The position numbers and the translations under genes were made by a program. A stretch of DNA of 64,000 bases, taken from NCBI GenBank assembly GCA_002862205.1, contig PKCN01000072.1, positions 1 through 64,000 on the forward strand. The letters run 5' to 3'. The notes under the pieces were generated by a model. That model was given only the letters and a program-made list of their open reading frames with translations. It was not told the origin of the DNA and ran no database searches. Of this stretch, positions 51,803-60,559 are shown in pieces. Every line of letters starts with the position of its first letter. Positions within the stretch are counted from its first letter, which is position 1. This DNA is from Planctomycetaceae bacterium (GTDB lineage: Bacteria; Planctomycetota; Planctomycetia; Pirellulales; Pirellulaceae).

Positions 51803-52369
51803 ATGAAGTCTATTTTGGGCGTTGTTCTATGCGGTGGAAAGTCGTCTCGCATGGGACGAGACAAAGGGACGATGCGACTCCAAAATGGCATGAGCTTCAT
51901 CGATCATGCGATTGAAAGATTGAAACCCATCTGTGACGAAGTGTGCCTCGCGGGAAGGCTGGCCCCTTCCCCCAATCTGGTCATGCTGCCTGACCCGACT
52001 CCGCATCAAGGTCCTATTTTCGGAGTACTTGAGGCCATCCAGTATGCAGCCAAGCAAGCACACGCGAGCAAACAATTTCAGGCATGCCTCATTACTCCCG
52101 TCGACATGCCATATCTGACCACAGCTGATCTTCGTGCGATTCTGATTGGCTGGCAAACCCATCAGCAGCTCACTTATGCGGTCAGTGGCCCAAAACAGAC
52201 CCCCCAGCCTCTGGTCGGTGTCTATCCTGTCCATCACCATGCTGCTATTTCACTCCACGCAAAAACAGACTCAAGTCTAAGACGTTGGATCGAGCATCAA
52301 CCTGCTGCACAAGTGGCTCTCGAGGAATCCCATTGCCGGAACATCAATCGCCCAGAGGATCTGATCTGA
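51803..52369 (+). CDS. mobA: Molybdenum cofactor guanylyltransferase
   Basis: A 188-residue nucleotidyltransferase with LCGGKSSRMGRDKG near residues 9-22 (MobA GTP-binding motif), LPDPTPHQGPIFGVLEAI, ITPVDMPYL with the Mg-binding Asp, and PQPLVGVYP. It adds GMP to molybdopterin to form the bis-MGD precursor. The ATG at 51803 starts directly at the motif strand; a GTG at 51788 overlaps the previous stop. Operon with cobA-hemD and the CMD protein; moeA follows after a gap of 427 bases. Confidence 0.88.
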   Translation: MKSILGVVLCGGKSSRMGRDKGTMRLQNGMSFIDHAIERLKPICDEVCLAGRLAPSPNLVMLPDPTPHQGPIFGVLEAIQYAAKQAHASKQFQACLITPVDMPYLTTADLRAILIGWQTHQQLTYAVSGPKQTPQPLVGVYPVHHHAAISLHAKTDSSLRRWIEHQPAAQVALEESHCRNINRPEDLI

Positions 52370-52796
52370 TGATAAACCTCCGGAAGTGGACACATCTCAC
52401 GAAGTATTCTTACGACGCATGCAATGCATCGTCGAAATACTTCCAAACCAAGCTCGCTCCAGGTCACTGCTTCGCTTCAACTGTTCGGCGGTCTGGCAAT
52501 CAATCCAGAAAAACAGCTCCATCACTTTGCGGCCCACGCTTACACCCAGCTTTCCTTTCTCGTGGAAAACAAAGTGTGTGGTAGCGGTGGGAGAACGTAA
52601 AAAGTCAACAAGATTAATCGAAACCCCCAAGCCAACTACGCCGGCCGGAATACTACCGTTCATCATCTGCATTCAGCAAACACAAGGAAACCCAACGATG
52701 CATCGATTAACGCTTGTACCGATTGACAGTATTTCTTAAGTTCGCATCGCTTCTGCTCAGTGAAGTGCCCATCCCGATCCATGGAAGCCCCACAAC
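52370..52796. other. Gap between mobA and moeA with an unassigned minus-strand frame
   Basis: The minus strand has an open frame of 91 codons at 52397-52672 (starting MQMMNGSIPAGVVGLG). It has no ribosome-binding site, no neighbour on its strand, and no motif that I recognise. A gene remnant or an untranslated spacer is possible. The moeA promoter probably lies near the end. Confidence 0.45.
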
Positions 52797-53987
52797 ATGA
52801 AATTCAACTGCCCCAACGATGCTCTGATGGCTCTTTCGAAAGAGTTGCAGCTGGTTGCGACCGAGTCACTCGATACGAACCACCAAGGCAGAATTCTGGC
52901 GAGCACAGTGACCGCTGACCGCGACAGTCCAGCGGCGGATGTATCGGCCATGGATGGTTACGCAATTCGCATGACTCAAGTGCAGCACGAAGCATCGCTG
53001 CCCATCATGGGTGAATCAGCTGCCGGTTCGCCAGCTCCGGAGATGCCATCCCATGGGGTGTTGCGCATTTTCACTGGAGCGATTGTGCCTCAGGGATGTG
53101 ATGCCGTTGTCAAACGTGAAGATACCGAAGAGTTGAACTCAGAAATTCGGCTCAAATTGGATCCAGCTGAAATATCCAAAGGCCAACATATTCGCCGAGC
53201 TGGCGAAAATGCTTCCAGGAATTCAACCGTCCTCGAACCCGGCATCGAGATCCATGGCGCACACAAAGCGACCATGGCTAACTTTGGTTGCTCGAACATT
53301 GATACTTACCAACCGATTCGAGTCACCATTCTGACCACTGGAGACGAGGTCGGAACCTTTCAACAAAAAGCTCCCATGCCATGGCAACTCAGAAACAGCA
53401 ATCGTGAATCAATCGCAACTCTGCTTGCCGCACGCAACTGGATATCGATCATCTCAGTCGAACACTGCATCGATGACCAAAAGCAACTGCACGATACACT
53501 CGCTGACCGTCTGGACACCTCAGATGCCATCCTGATGACAGGCGGGGTATCCATGGGAGACTATGACTATGTTCCCGATGTGATAAGAGACCTTGGTGGC
53601 AAGGTGGTTTTTCATGGTCTCCCAATCCGGCCTGGCAAACCTGTCCTTGGTGCCGCAACCAATGACGGAAAATTACTTTTAGGATTACCGGGAAATCCGG
53701 TCAGCGCCACCATTGGATGCCAACGCTTGGGCATTCCTCTACTTGCCTACATGGCAGGAAAACGCGATTGGCTATCCAAAGTACCGGCAGTACAACTTGA
53801 GAACCGTGGAAACAAGTCCATCCCGTTGACTTGGCTGCGTTTGGTAAAGCTGGTTGACAATGGGGTGGCTGAACCTGTCATTACCCAAGGCTCAGGAGAC
53901 CTGGTGTCACTCGGTAACAGTGACGGCTTTGTTGAGGTTCCACCTCAACAGAATGGGGAAGGCCCTTGGCCATTTTATGCCTGGTAA
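52797..53987 (+). CDS. moeA: Molybdopterin molybdotransferase
   Basis: A 396-residue protein with the MoeA motifs SAMDGYAIR (residues about 49-57), FTGAIVPQGCDAVVKREDTE, RRAGENA, TTGDEVG, GGVSMGDYDYV and LPGNPVSA in order. It inserts molybdate into adenylylated molybdopterin. It is short of the typical 410 residues mainly at the C-terminus. Same strand as mobA, 427 bases downstream. With MobA and CobA-HemD it points to a nitrate/nitrite or other molybdoenzyme pathway in this organism. Confidence 0.93.
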   Translation: MKFNCPNDALMALSKELQLVATESLDTNHQGRILASTVTADRDSPAADVSAMDGYAIRMTQVQHEASLPIMGESAAGSPAPEMPSHGVLRIFTGAIVPQGCDAVVKREDTEELNSEIRLKLDPAEISKGQHIRRAGENASRNSTVLEPGIEIHGAHKATMANFGCSNIDTYQPIRVTILTTGDEVGTFQQKAPMPWQLRNSNRESIATLLAARNWISIISVEHCIDDQKQLHDTLADRLDTSDAILMTGGVSMGDYDYVPDVIRDLGGKVVFHGLPIRPGKPVLGAATNDGKLLLGLPGNPVSATIGCQRLGIPLLAYMAGKRDWLSKVPAVQLENRGNKSIPLTWLRLVKLVDNGVAEPVITQGSGDLVSLGNSDGFVEVPPQQNGEGPWPFYAW

Positions 53988-54184
53988 AGCAGAATATGCT
54001 GAGGAAACACAAAGAAAAAACCGCGACTTGCACCAATACCAAGAAGCCAAGTGTAAGCTCAGCGTAGTACTTGGGATCCACTTCTGGACGATGCCAAACC
54101 ATTAAGAAATACGCCGGATTTTCAAAATCGCCATGATCTACACTGGTTGACTTCTCAACATTTGCACGCTGTAACCAACAAGCC

Positions 54185-54802
54185 ATGACTCAGGAACCCA
54201 TCAATCCCTATCAGCCAGTGGCCTCGGTAACTGATGTAAATGAGCATGAGCTATCCGAGATACAGTTCCAACTGACACGGCGTATCCTTCGATCGGGTGA
54301 ATCGAAATACCTAACCCATTCGTCTTCAAACCGCCGGCTCATCGATTCACTGGTCATCATTGCTCTGAGCACCATGATCTTCATCGTAGCTCTGTCCTAC
54401 GGCAAGTATACGTTTATCACTTCGATGATCATGACGCTGGCTGGCGCGACGTTTGTTTTTTCGGCTTTGTTGCACCGATCCAAAATTGAAGCTCGCCAAA
54501 ACCTGAGCCGATACGGAATGGTCGATGGCGCGGTCTGTACAGTCTCCATGTCGGCAGGCGAAGTCACCTTTACGACTCCCGCAGGTAAATTTGATTGGCC
54601 GGCCAGCAGCCTGAAAATCTACAGGACTCCGAAAGGTCACCTGCTGTTGCCACGCGAACGGGTCTTCCTGATCATTCCGAAAGCAAACGACTCTACACGG
54701 GCCGAGTACAAACAATTGATCAAAGCGATCAAAAGCCATCGAGGCCGGATCACAAACCACAGCACGGGCCCGGTCAGCAGCAAGATGCAGGCATCAGGCT
54801 AG
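54185..54802 (+). CDS. Membrane protein with NPYQP N-terminus and YcxB-like C-terminal part
   Basis: A 205-residue protein starting MTQEPINPYQPVASV; the NPYQP start is characteristic of a group of planctomycete membrane proteins. Two hydrophobic segments lie at about residues 57-76 and 79-97, followed by a soluble domain with FTTPAGKFDWPASSLKIYRTPKGHLLL, similar to YcxB-type domains with a single beta-sheet. Function unknown. Its end overlaps the end of the convergent DUF1501 gene by nine bases. Confidence 0.65.
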   Translation: MTQEPINPYQPVASVTDVNEHELSEIQFQLTRRILRSGESKYLTHSSSNRRLIDSLVIIALSTMIFIVALSYGKYTFITSMIMTLAGATFVFSALLHRSKIEARQNLSRYGMVDGAVCTVSMSAGEVTFTTPAGKFDWPASSLKIYRTPKGHLLLPRERVFLIIPKANDSTRAEYKQLIKAIKSHRGRITNHSTGPVSSKMQASG

Positions 54803-56170
54803 AATATCGGTTGCAATGTTGCCATGAACATCCGTCAGACGAAAATCACGGCCCGCATACCGATAAGTCAATTGCTCATGATCGAGTCCCATTAGATGCA
54901 GAATGGTTGCGTGCCAGTCATGGATGTGGCATTTATTCTCGACGGCTTCATAACCATGCTCATCGGTTGCTCCATAGCTATAACCACCCTTCACACCTCC
55001 ACCAGCCATCCATGTGGTATAGCCTTTGTTGTTGTGATTACGACCATCCCCGCCCTGTGCCGCTGGTGTCCGTCCGAACTCCCCACCCCAAATCACCAGA
55101 GTATCCTTCAACAAGTCGCGCTGTTTCAAGTCTCGTAAGAGTCCGGCAATTGGCAGATCACAGGCTTCGGCACGAGCCTTGTGATCGGTTGTCAAATTCA
55201 CATGCTGATCCCAATTGCCATGTGTGATCTCAACGAATCGCACCCCCGCCTCCACAAAACGTCGTGCCAACAGGCATTGCTTGCCAAAATTGGACGTCGC
55301 AGTTTCATTGACTCCATACATGTCGAGCGTCTTTTCGCTCTCCCTGGAGGTGTCCATTAACTCCGGCATTGCATCCTGCATTCGAAATGCAAGTTCGTAC
55401 GATTCGATCACACCCTCAACTCCAGGATGATACTGCTCTCGTTGCAACTTCCCCCGATTCAAGGACTGGATGTAATCCAATTGCCTTCGTTGTTGTTTAT
55501 CGGAGAGCTTCGGATTCTTGATATCCGGCACAGATTCGCCTCCCCCTTCTCTCGAGAAACGCGGGATACTGCGTCCACTGCGTCCAACCTTTGTACCGCC
55601 ATAAATGGCGGGCAAAAAAGAACTGCCGTAATTCCGAGATGTTCCTGATGGCGGACTCAATGATACAAATCCAGGCAAACTGTTGTTCTCTGTTCCGAGA
55701 CCATAGAGCGTCCAAGCGCCCAACGAGGGGCGAATGAACTGCGCCGTTCCCGTATGCATCTGCGTCATGGCGCCTGGGTGCACTGGCTGATCGCATTGCA
55801 TGGAACGGATCAGGCAGAGGTCATCGGCCTGTTTTGCGACCTCTGGAAAAACATCGGAAATCCACAATCCACTGTCACCTCGTTGCCGGAATTGCCAAGG
55901 TGATTTGAGCAACGAACCACCATATTTACCGCGTTTCCCATGATCCTTGGCCAACTGCGGTTTGTAGTCGAAGGTATCAACATGGGAGGGTCCTCCCTGC
56001 ATGCACAGGAAAATCACCCTCTTGGCTCGGGGAGCAAAGTGTGGCGATTTCGGTGAAAGCGGATTAAGTTCGCTTGCTCCCTCTGCATTCGCACGGTTTG
56101 CCAAGCCAGCGAAAGCAAGATAACCGAATCCGGCAGAAACAGTTTTCAGCAAATTTCGACGAGAATGCAT
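54794..56170 (-). CDS. DUF1501 protein with Tat signal, exported
   Basis: A 458-residue protein. It starts MHSRRNLLKTVSAGFGYLAFAG with the twin-Arg of a Tat signal. The body has FLCMQGGPSHVDTFDYKP, GLWISDVFPEVAKQADDLCLIRSM, HPGAMTQMHTG, FVEITHGNWDQHVN, VIWGGEFGRTPAAQG and GRNHNNKGYTTWMAGGGVKGG, the sulfatase-like DUF1501 pattern. It is always found downstream of DUF1553 genes in planctomycetes, as here (58 bases apart), and acts outside the cytoplasm. The start at 56170 is supported by the Tat signal; a frame to 56296 is too long. Confidence 0.9.
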   Translation of the reverse strand: MHSRRNLLKTVSAGFGYLAFAGLANRANAEGASELNPLSPKSPHFAPRAKRVIFLCMQGGPSHVDTFDYKPQLAKDHGKRGKYGGSLLKSPWQFRQRGDSGLWISDVFPEVAKQADDLCLIRSMQCDQPVHPGAMTQMHTGTAQFIRPSLGAWTLYGLGTENNSLPGFVSLSPPSGTSRNYGSSFLPAIYGGTKVGRSGRSIPRFSREGGGESVPDIKNPKLSDKQQRRQLDYIQSLNRGKLQREQYHPGVEGVIESYELAFRMQDAMPELMDTSRESEKTLDMYGVNETATSNFGKQCLLARRFVEAGVRFVEITHGNWDQHVNLTTDHKARAEACDLPIAGLLRDLKQRDLLKDTLVIWGGEFGRTPAAQGGDGRNHNNKGYTTWMAGGGVKGGYSYGATDEHGYEAVENKCHIHDWHATILHLMGLDHEQLTYRYAGRDFRLTDVHGNIATDILA

Positions 56171-56228
56171 GAGAAAGATCCAAAAGCGTTTCCAGAAAAG
56201 GACTTCGAAGCGAGCCCTCAAAGTAGCA

Positions 56229-59042
56229 TCAGTCGATATAACGAAATTCGGCAGATGCAAATAAACTCTGACACAAAACCGATCGAGTGGAATCACTCAA
56301 AGAACGTGCCTGGCCCCCGTACGATCTGACAAGTCCCTCGGTTGCCCGACGTTCACCCGACGTAGGGGACCGTCCATAGGCAAGCACGAACATGAATTCA
56401 ATTTGATCGTTCACATTTCCACCGCTGCGTTTCACTCGGTTCGCAAACCCATTACTTTGCCGGATCACAAAGGGATTATTCATCATGTACAACGCCTGAT
56501 TCGCTGTATTGGATGCCTCCCGCACACCGGTCACTGTGCTGGCATCAGCGAAGTCAAAGACATCCAACGAGCGTGGCGTCTGATCACGAACGATTGGCAA
56601 ATAAACACTTCGGTACTTCGCATTTTCCATATCCAGCCCACCACCGATCTGGGCAGTTGCTTCACGCACAGCAGACTCAAACATTGCCTTTTGGCTGCTT
56701 GTCGCTCCGTCCATGCTAAACCGCCCATTACGCTGACCCATGGGCAGATTCCCACGACCTCGCTGGACACCATTTCGCGAATTGGAATTCATTTGCCGCT
56801 CCCGCGATCCTAAACCAGGTCGCCCCATTCCTTTGCGGAAATCATTCGACTGAATATTCCCACGCGAATTCGAGCGGCTTCCATTCCCACCCGCTGCAGA
56901 TCGGTTCTCCCTCTGTAAAGCATCCATCACTTTTTTCTTTGCTAACTCAACCACTTCCCTCGCTTTTGCTCGCGAGTCTCCAAGCGAGCCATCTCGGACT
57001 CGTACATAGCCGGCCTTCGCCACCTCGGAGCCTCGCGGACGATCCACGTCAATCTCTCCACTGATGCTCAACATTGCGTCACGTATCGCCTCCGCATCAA
57101 GTCGGCGAGGATTGGCCCGCCACAACAGGGCATTCTCTGGATCATACTCATGGTGATGAGCGTCGTAGGCGGTGCTCATGCGATAGACACGTGAAGTTGC
57201 GATCTGACGTATCAACCCCTTGACGGACCAACCAGATTCCATGAATTCCACCGCCAAATGGTCAAGCAAGACTGGATGACTGGGCGGCTGTCCCGTCACA
57301 CCGAAATTCTCGGTCGAAGTTACGATACCCTGGCCAATCATGTGTTGCCAAATTCGATTAACCATCACCCGCGCTGTCAGTGGATTCTGTTCACTGCCCA
57401 GCCAGTTCGCAAACTCAAGGCGACCACTCGATCCACCCTCAATGCGGACAGGTGTGGAACACAACACCTGCGGAAATCCCCGAGGAACGGTTTGTGCAGG
57501 CTGATCAATCTCACCACGAACCAGAAGCTTCACATCGAATGGTTTACTATTCTCCTGGACACCCATGCAATAACTGTGTGGATCTCCATTTTCGTCAACC
57601 ACTGCAAGCTTCGTGGACAACGTTGCCAGACGGTTCGCAGTCCGCAATCGATTGCGCACGGCATCTTGAGCTTCAATTTTTCCCGACGCCCGATCCCGGC
57701 GTGACTGAGAAGCCTCTTCCATGGTGGAAGTGATCTCTGAGCGAAGATCCGCTAATTCCGTCGAGGTATAGCTGGGGTCGTAAGGGTTAGGATCATCAAT
57801 TGGCAGCAGCAGTAAACTGCTGTTTCTTCTCGCCTGTGCAGTGCTAAAGGTTCCAAATTCGGATGGTGGTGACCCCCAATAGGTACTCGAATTGGCAAAT
57901 ACACCCGCCAGTGCGTAATAATCGGTTTGTGGAATCGCATCGAATTTATGATCATGGCAACGTGCACATGCCACCGAAGTCCCCAGAAAAACTCTTGTGG
58001 TGGCATCAATCTGTTCGTCAATCTGATCTGCCGCAAACTGAACCCTATTCCGCTCATTCAAGTTCTTTGGCCCCATCGCCAGAAAAGTGGTGGCAACGAG
58101 ATTTGACGCCCACTGCTCATCACTGCTGGCTGGCAACAAATCTCCTGCTACCTGCTCCCTGACAAACTGGTTGAATGGTTTGTCTTCATTGAACGAGTCG
58201 ATGACATAATCGCGATAACGCCACGCATGGGGATAGGTCTGATTCACCTCGCGGCCGGAGGACTCAGCAAAACGGGCTACATCAAGCCAGTGTCGTCCCC
58301 ACCGCTCACCAAATTGTTTGTATCTCAAAAGGTTATCAACAACATGCGTGATCGCCTGCTCTGGACTCGACTGCCATTTCGCCTCGAAGTATTCGACTTG
58401 CTGGGGCGTCGGCGGCAAACCGATCAGGTCAAAACAAAGTCGACGCAATACCCGATACGCCTCTGCATCCTGTGCAGGCTCAATACCTGCCTGCTCCAAG
58501 TCGGCAAGAATGAAACGATCAATGGATGTTACTGGCCACTCATCATTCCCGACGCGCGGGGGTTGTTGCTGACGGGGCTCTCGATAGGCCCAAAATGTGT
58601 CACGCGCATTGTCAATGTCTTCGGTGGTAATTGTGGATTGGATCTTTGAAACCTTGTTGGCACGAGGATCTGGGGCCCCCATCTCAATCCACGACCGAAA
58701 ATCATTGATGACACTATCCGAAAGTTTTCGCTTTGGCGGCATGACAAAATCTTCATGCACCATCGCATTGAAAAGCAGACTCTCCTCAAGATTACCCGGC
58801 ACAATCGCGGGGCCACTGCTACCCCCGATCAACATGAGCTCCTTCGTATCAAGCCGCAGACCACCGCGAACATTTCCGGATTGATTCGAATGACATCCGT
58901 AACACTCCCTGATCAGTACGGGACGAATTTTAGCCTCAAAAAACTTCAGCTGATCTGGTGTCAATTGTTGCGCATAAGTCGGCACCACAGTGATTGCGGC
59001 AAGAATCAACAACACTTGGCGTAGAAAAATCATGGCTGGCAT
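56229..59042 (-). CDS. Exported DUF1549/DUF1553 protein with cytochrome-like N-terminus (PSD1 family)
   Basis: A 937-residue protein. After a signal peptide (about residues 1-25, ending PTYAQ) comes a PSC1-type cytochrome domain with ECYGCHSN (CxxCH) and VMPPKRKLSD. DUF1549 follows (VTSIDRFILADLEQAGIEPA..., ERWGRHWLDVARFAESSG, NEDKPFNQFVREQVAGDLLP, and a second CARCHDHKFDAI), then DUF1553 (GRLEFANWLGSEQNPLTARVMVNRIWQHMIGQGIVTSTENFGVTG). Inside DUF1553 there is a low-complexity Asn/Arg/Gly-rich insertion of about 60 residues (near 56720-56920). These proteins are planctomycete hallmarks; the reaction is unknown, thought to involve complex polysaccharide or electron transfer. It is the middle gene of an operon. 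Confidence 0.9.
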   Translation of the reverse strand: MPAMIFLRQVLLILAAITVVPTYAQQLTPDQLKFFEAKIRPVLIRECYGCHSNQSGNVRGGLRLDTKELMLIGGSSGPAIVPGNLEESLLFNAMVHEDFVMPPKRKLSDSVINDFRSWIEMGAPDPRANKVSKIQSTITTEDIDNARDTFWAYREPRQQQPPRVGNDEWPVTSIDRFILADLEQAGIEPAQDAEAYRVLRRLCFDLIGLPPTPQQVEYFEAKWQSSPEQAITHVVDNLLRYKQFGERWGRHWLDVARFAESSGREVNQTYPHAWRYRDYVIDSFNEDKPFNQFVREQVAGDLLPASSDEQWASNLVATTFLAMGPKNLNERNRVQFAADQIDEQIDATTRVFLGTSVACARCHDHKFDAIPQTDYYALAGVFANSSTYWGSPPSEFGTFSTAQARRNSSLLLLPIDDPNPYDPSYTSTELADLRSEITSTMEEASQSRRDRASGKIEAQDAVRNRLRTANRLATLSTKLAVVDENGDPHSYCMGVQENSKPFDVKLLVRGEIDQPAQTVPRGFPQVLCSTPVRIEGGSSGRLEFANWLGSEQNPLTARVMVNRIWQHMIGQGIVTSTENFGVTGQPPSHPVLLDHLAVEFMESGWSVKGLIRQIATSRVYRMSTAYDAHHHEYDPENALLWRANPRRLDAEAIRDAMLSISGEIDVDRPRGSEVAKAGYVRVRDGSLGDSRAKAREVVELAKKKVMDALQRENRSAAGGNGSRSNSRGNIQSNDFRKGMGRPGLGSRERQMNSNSRNGVQRGRGNLPMGQRNGRFSMDGATSSQKAMFESAVREATAQIGGGLDMENAKYRSVYLPIVRDQTPRSLDVFDFADASTVTGVREASNTANQALYMMNNPFVIRQSNGFANRVKRSGGNVNDQIEFMFVLAYGRSPTSGERRATEGLVRSYGGQARSLSDSTRSVLCQSLFASAEFRYID

Positions 59043-59113
59043 CCAAATTTGTCGGCCTGATGCGGGCGAACGTTCCATTGAAAGGTACCTCAGAATAGCT
59101 GATGAGGACGACT

Positions 59114-59674
59114 TCATTCTGCGGCAGGTCGCTCCGGACGAGCGCCGCCGGGGCGTTGCTTCTGCTCAGAACCGTCCGTTTGACCGGGAACGGGCCTTTT
59201 CCGACGTTTGTCGGCCTTCTCGCGGAGCTGCTGCTTCGAATTGGCTGGCGCAACGCCCTCAACGTTCGCTTGGATAGCACGCCCATCTGGGGGCTGATTC
59301 TGACCATTTTTGGCATTTCTCGCTCCCGGGCCCCGCCGGCCCGTATTCGGTCTGCCCTGCCCTGCTCTACCCTGCCCCTGCCTGCTCTGCCCGCTCTGCC
59401 CCTGCCCACTCTGCCCCGCTCTAGCCTGTAAGGACCTTTGCCTGATTGCTGTAAACATCGCAGTCAACTCACGCGTATTCAGAAGACTGTCACCATCACT
59501 GTCAAACTCGGACAGCATTTTCGCAACCATCTCTGCAGGATCTTTCGCAGCTGGCCCCCCCGGTTTCGCCTCCGAATTGCGACGCTCCGCCCGCTGAGGC
59601 TTCTCTTCGGCAGAAACCACTGGTGTTAACAGTCCGAGTGCCAGGCACGCTGATGCCATTTTGTAAAGCTTCAT
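59114..59674 (-). CDS. Exported EF-hand protein, Gly/Gln/Arg-rich
   Basis: A 186-residue protein with a signal peptide (about residues 1-22, ending VVSAEE) and one EF-hand, DSDGDSLLNTRE, about residues 55-66. The rest is low-complexity: Gln, Gly, Ser, Ala and Arg (AGQSGQGQSGQSRQGQGRAGQG) and a Lys/Arg/Pro-rich end. It is the first gene of the operon with DUF1549/DUF1553 and DUF1501 genes, 71 bases apart. A single calcium site may modulate the exported complex; the partner is inferred from position only. The ATG at 59674 starts the signal peptide. Confidence 0.7.
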   Translation of the reverse strand: MKLYKMASACLALGLLTPVVSAEEKPQRAERRNSEAKPGGPAAKDPAEMVAKMLSEFDSDGDSLLNTRELTAMFTAIRQRSLQARAGQSGQGQSGQSRQGQGRAGQGRPNTGRRGPGARNAKNGQNQPPDGRAIQANVEGVAPANSKQQLREKADKRRKRPVPGQTDGSEQKQRPGGARPERPAAE

Positions 59675-59911
59675 TGGATGAATAACCTCAATTCCTGAGT
59701 CCGAAATCGCGTTGATAGACCAGCCCCTGTGATAGAAACGGACGGTGTTGCTTTTTGAGGACCGAGAATCGTCAACTTTCTCATAAATCTCCGTTCTACT
59801 CGTATTCACAGGTAGTTCCTGAGATTAAATGGCGAAACCCAACCACATTTTGCGGTATTACATAGAAGCGTACCAATCATGCTTCTCTTCTAATTTCCGG
59901 TGGCACCCTCC

Positions 59912-60559
59912 ATGTCCGATACCTCCATTGGCGCCGAAACTGAGCTCACAGCTCGCATGAGAGAGGGGAATGAGGACGCTCTGGGGATCGTATTTTCCGA
60001 CTACCGAGAGCGGCTTCGCCGCATCATCCAGTTTCGGATTGACTACCGCATTGCCGCAAGAGTTTCTGATTCAGACGTATTGCAGGAAACGTACATCGCC
60101 GCAGCGAAACGGCTTTCCCATTTTTCGAAGCAAACCGAGATGTCTGCGTTCCTATGGCTCCGCCTACTGGTAAAGCAGCAGTTGGTGGATATTCACCGGC
60201 AACACCTGAAAGCAGAGAAAAGAGATGCCCGAAAAGAGATGGGCCTGCAACCACACGTAGCATCCGCTCAAACTTCCATGGCTCTGGCCGTTCAGTTGGC
60301 TGGGTCAATCACTGCCGCCAGCGAAGTGGTTGCCAGGGCTGAAACGATCGCTCTTTTGGAATCGTCGCTGAATGAAATGGATGAGATCGACCGCGAAGTA
60401 ATTGCATTACGACATTTTGAAGAGTTGACAAATAATGAAACTGCCAGCGTCTTGAATCTGCAACCTTCTGCAGCAAGTAAGCGATATCTTCGAGCGATGA
60501 GCCGTCTATCCCAAATGATGTCCAAGTTTGAGGAATCGCAAAATGGAGACGAAGCATGA
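59912..60559 (+). CDS. ECF-type RNA polymerase sigma factor
   Basis: A 215-residue protein. Region 2 is FSDYRERLRRIIQFRIDYRIAARVSDSDVLQETYIAAAKRL and region 4 is MDEIDREVIALRHFEELTNNETASVLNLQPSAASKRYLRAMSRL. This is the planctomycete ECF type whose gene overlaps a kinase gene. The start at 59912 (ATG) follows a GTG at 59900. The stop overlaps the kinase gene by four bases (ATGA), so both are expressed together and the kinase may control the sigma factor. No anti-sigma domain in either. Confidence 0.88.
   Translation: MSDTSIGAETELTARMREGNEDALGIVFSDYRERLRRIIQFRIDYRIAARVSDSDVLQETYIAAAKRLSHFSKQTEMSAFLWLRLLVKQQLVDIHRQHLKAEKRDARKEMGLQPHVASAQTSMALAVQLAGSITAASEVVARAETIALLESSLNEMDEIDREVIALRHFEELTNNETASVLNLQPSAASKRYLRAMSRLSQMMSKFEESQNGDEA

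Noticed and set aside
53881-54186. Minus-strand frame of 101 codons with a hydrophobic stretch
   Set aside because: Overlaps the end of moeA and the only feature is one hydrophobic run. Not enough for a gene.
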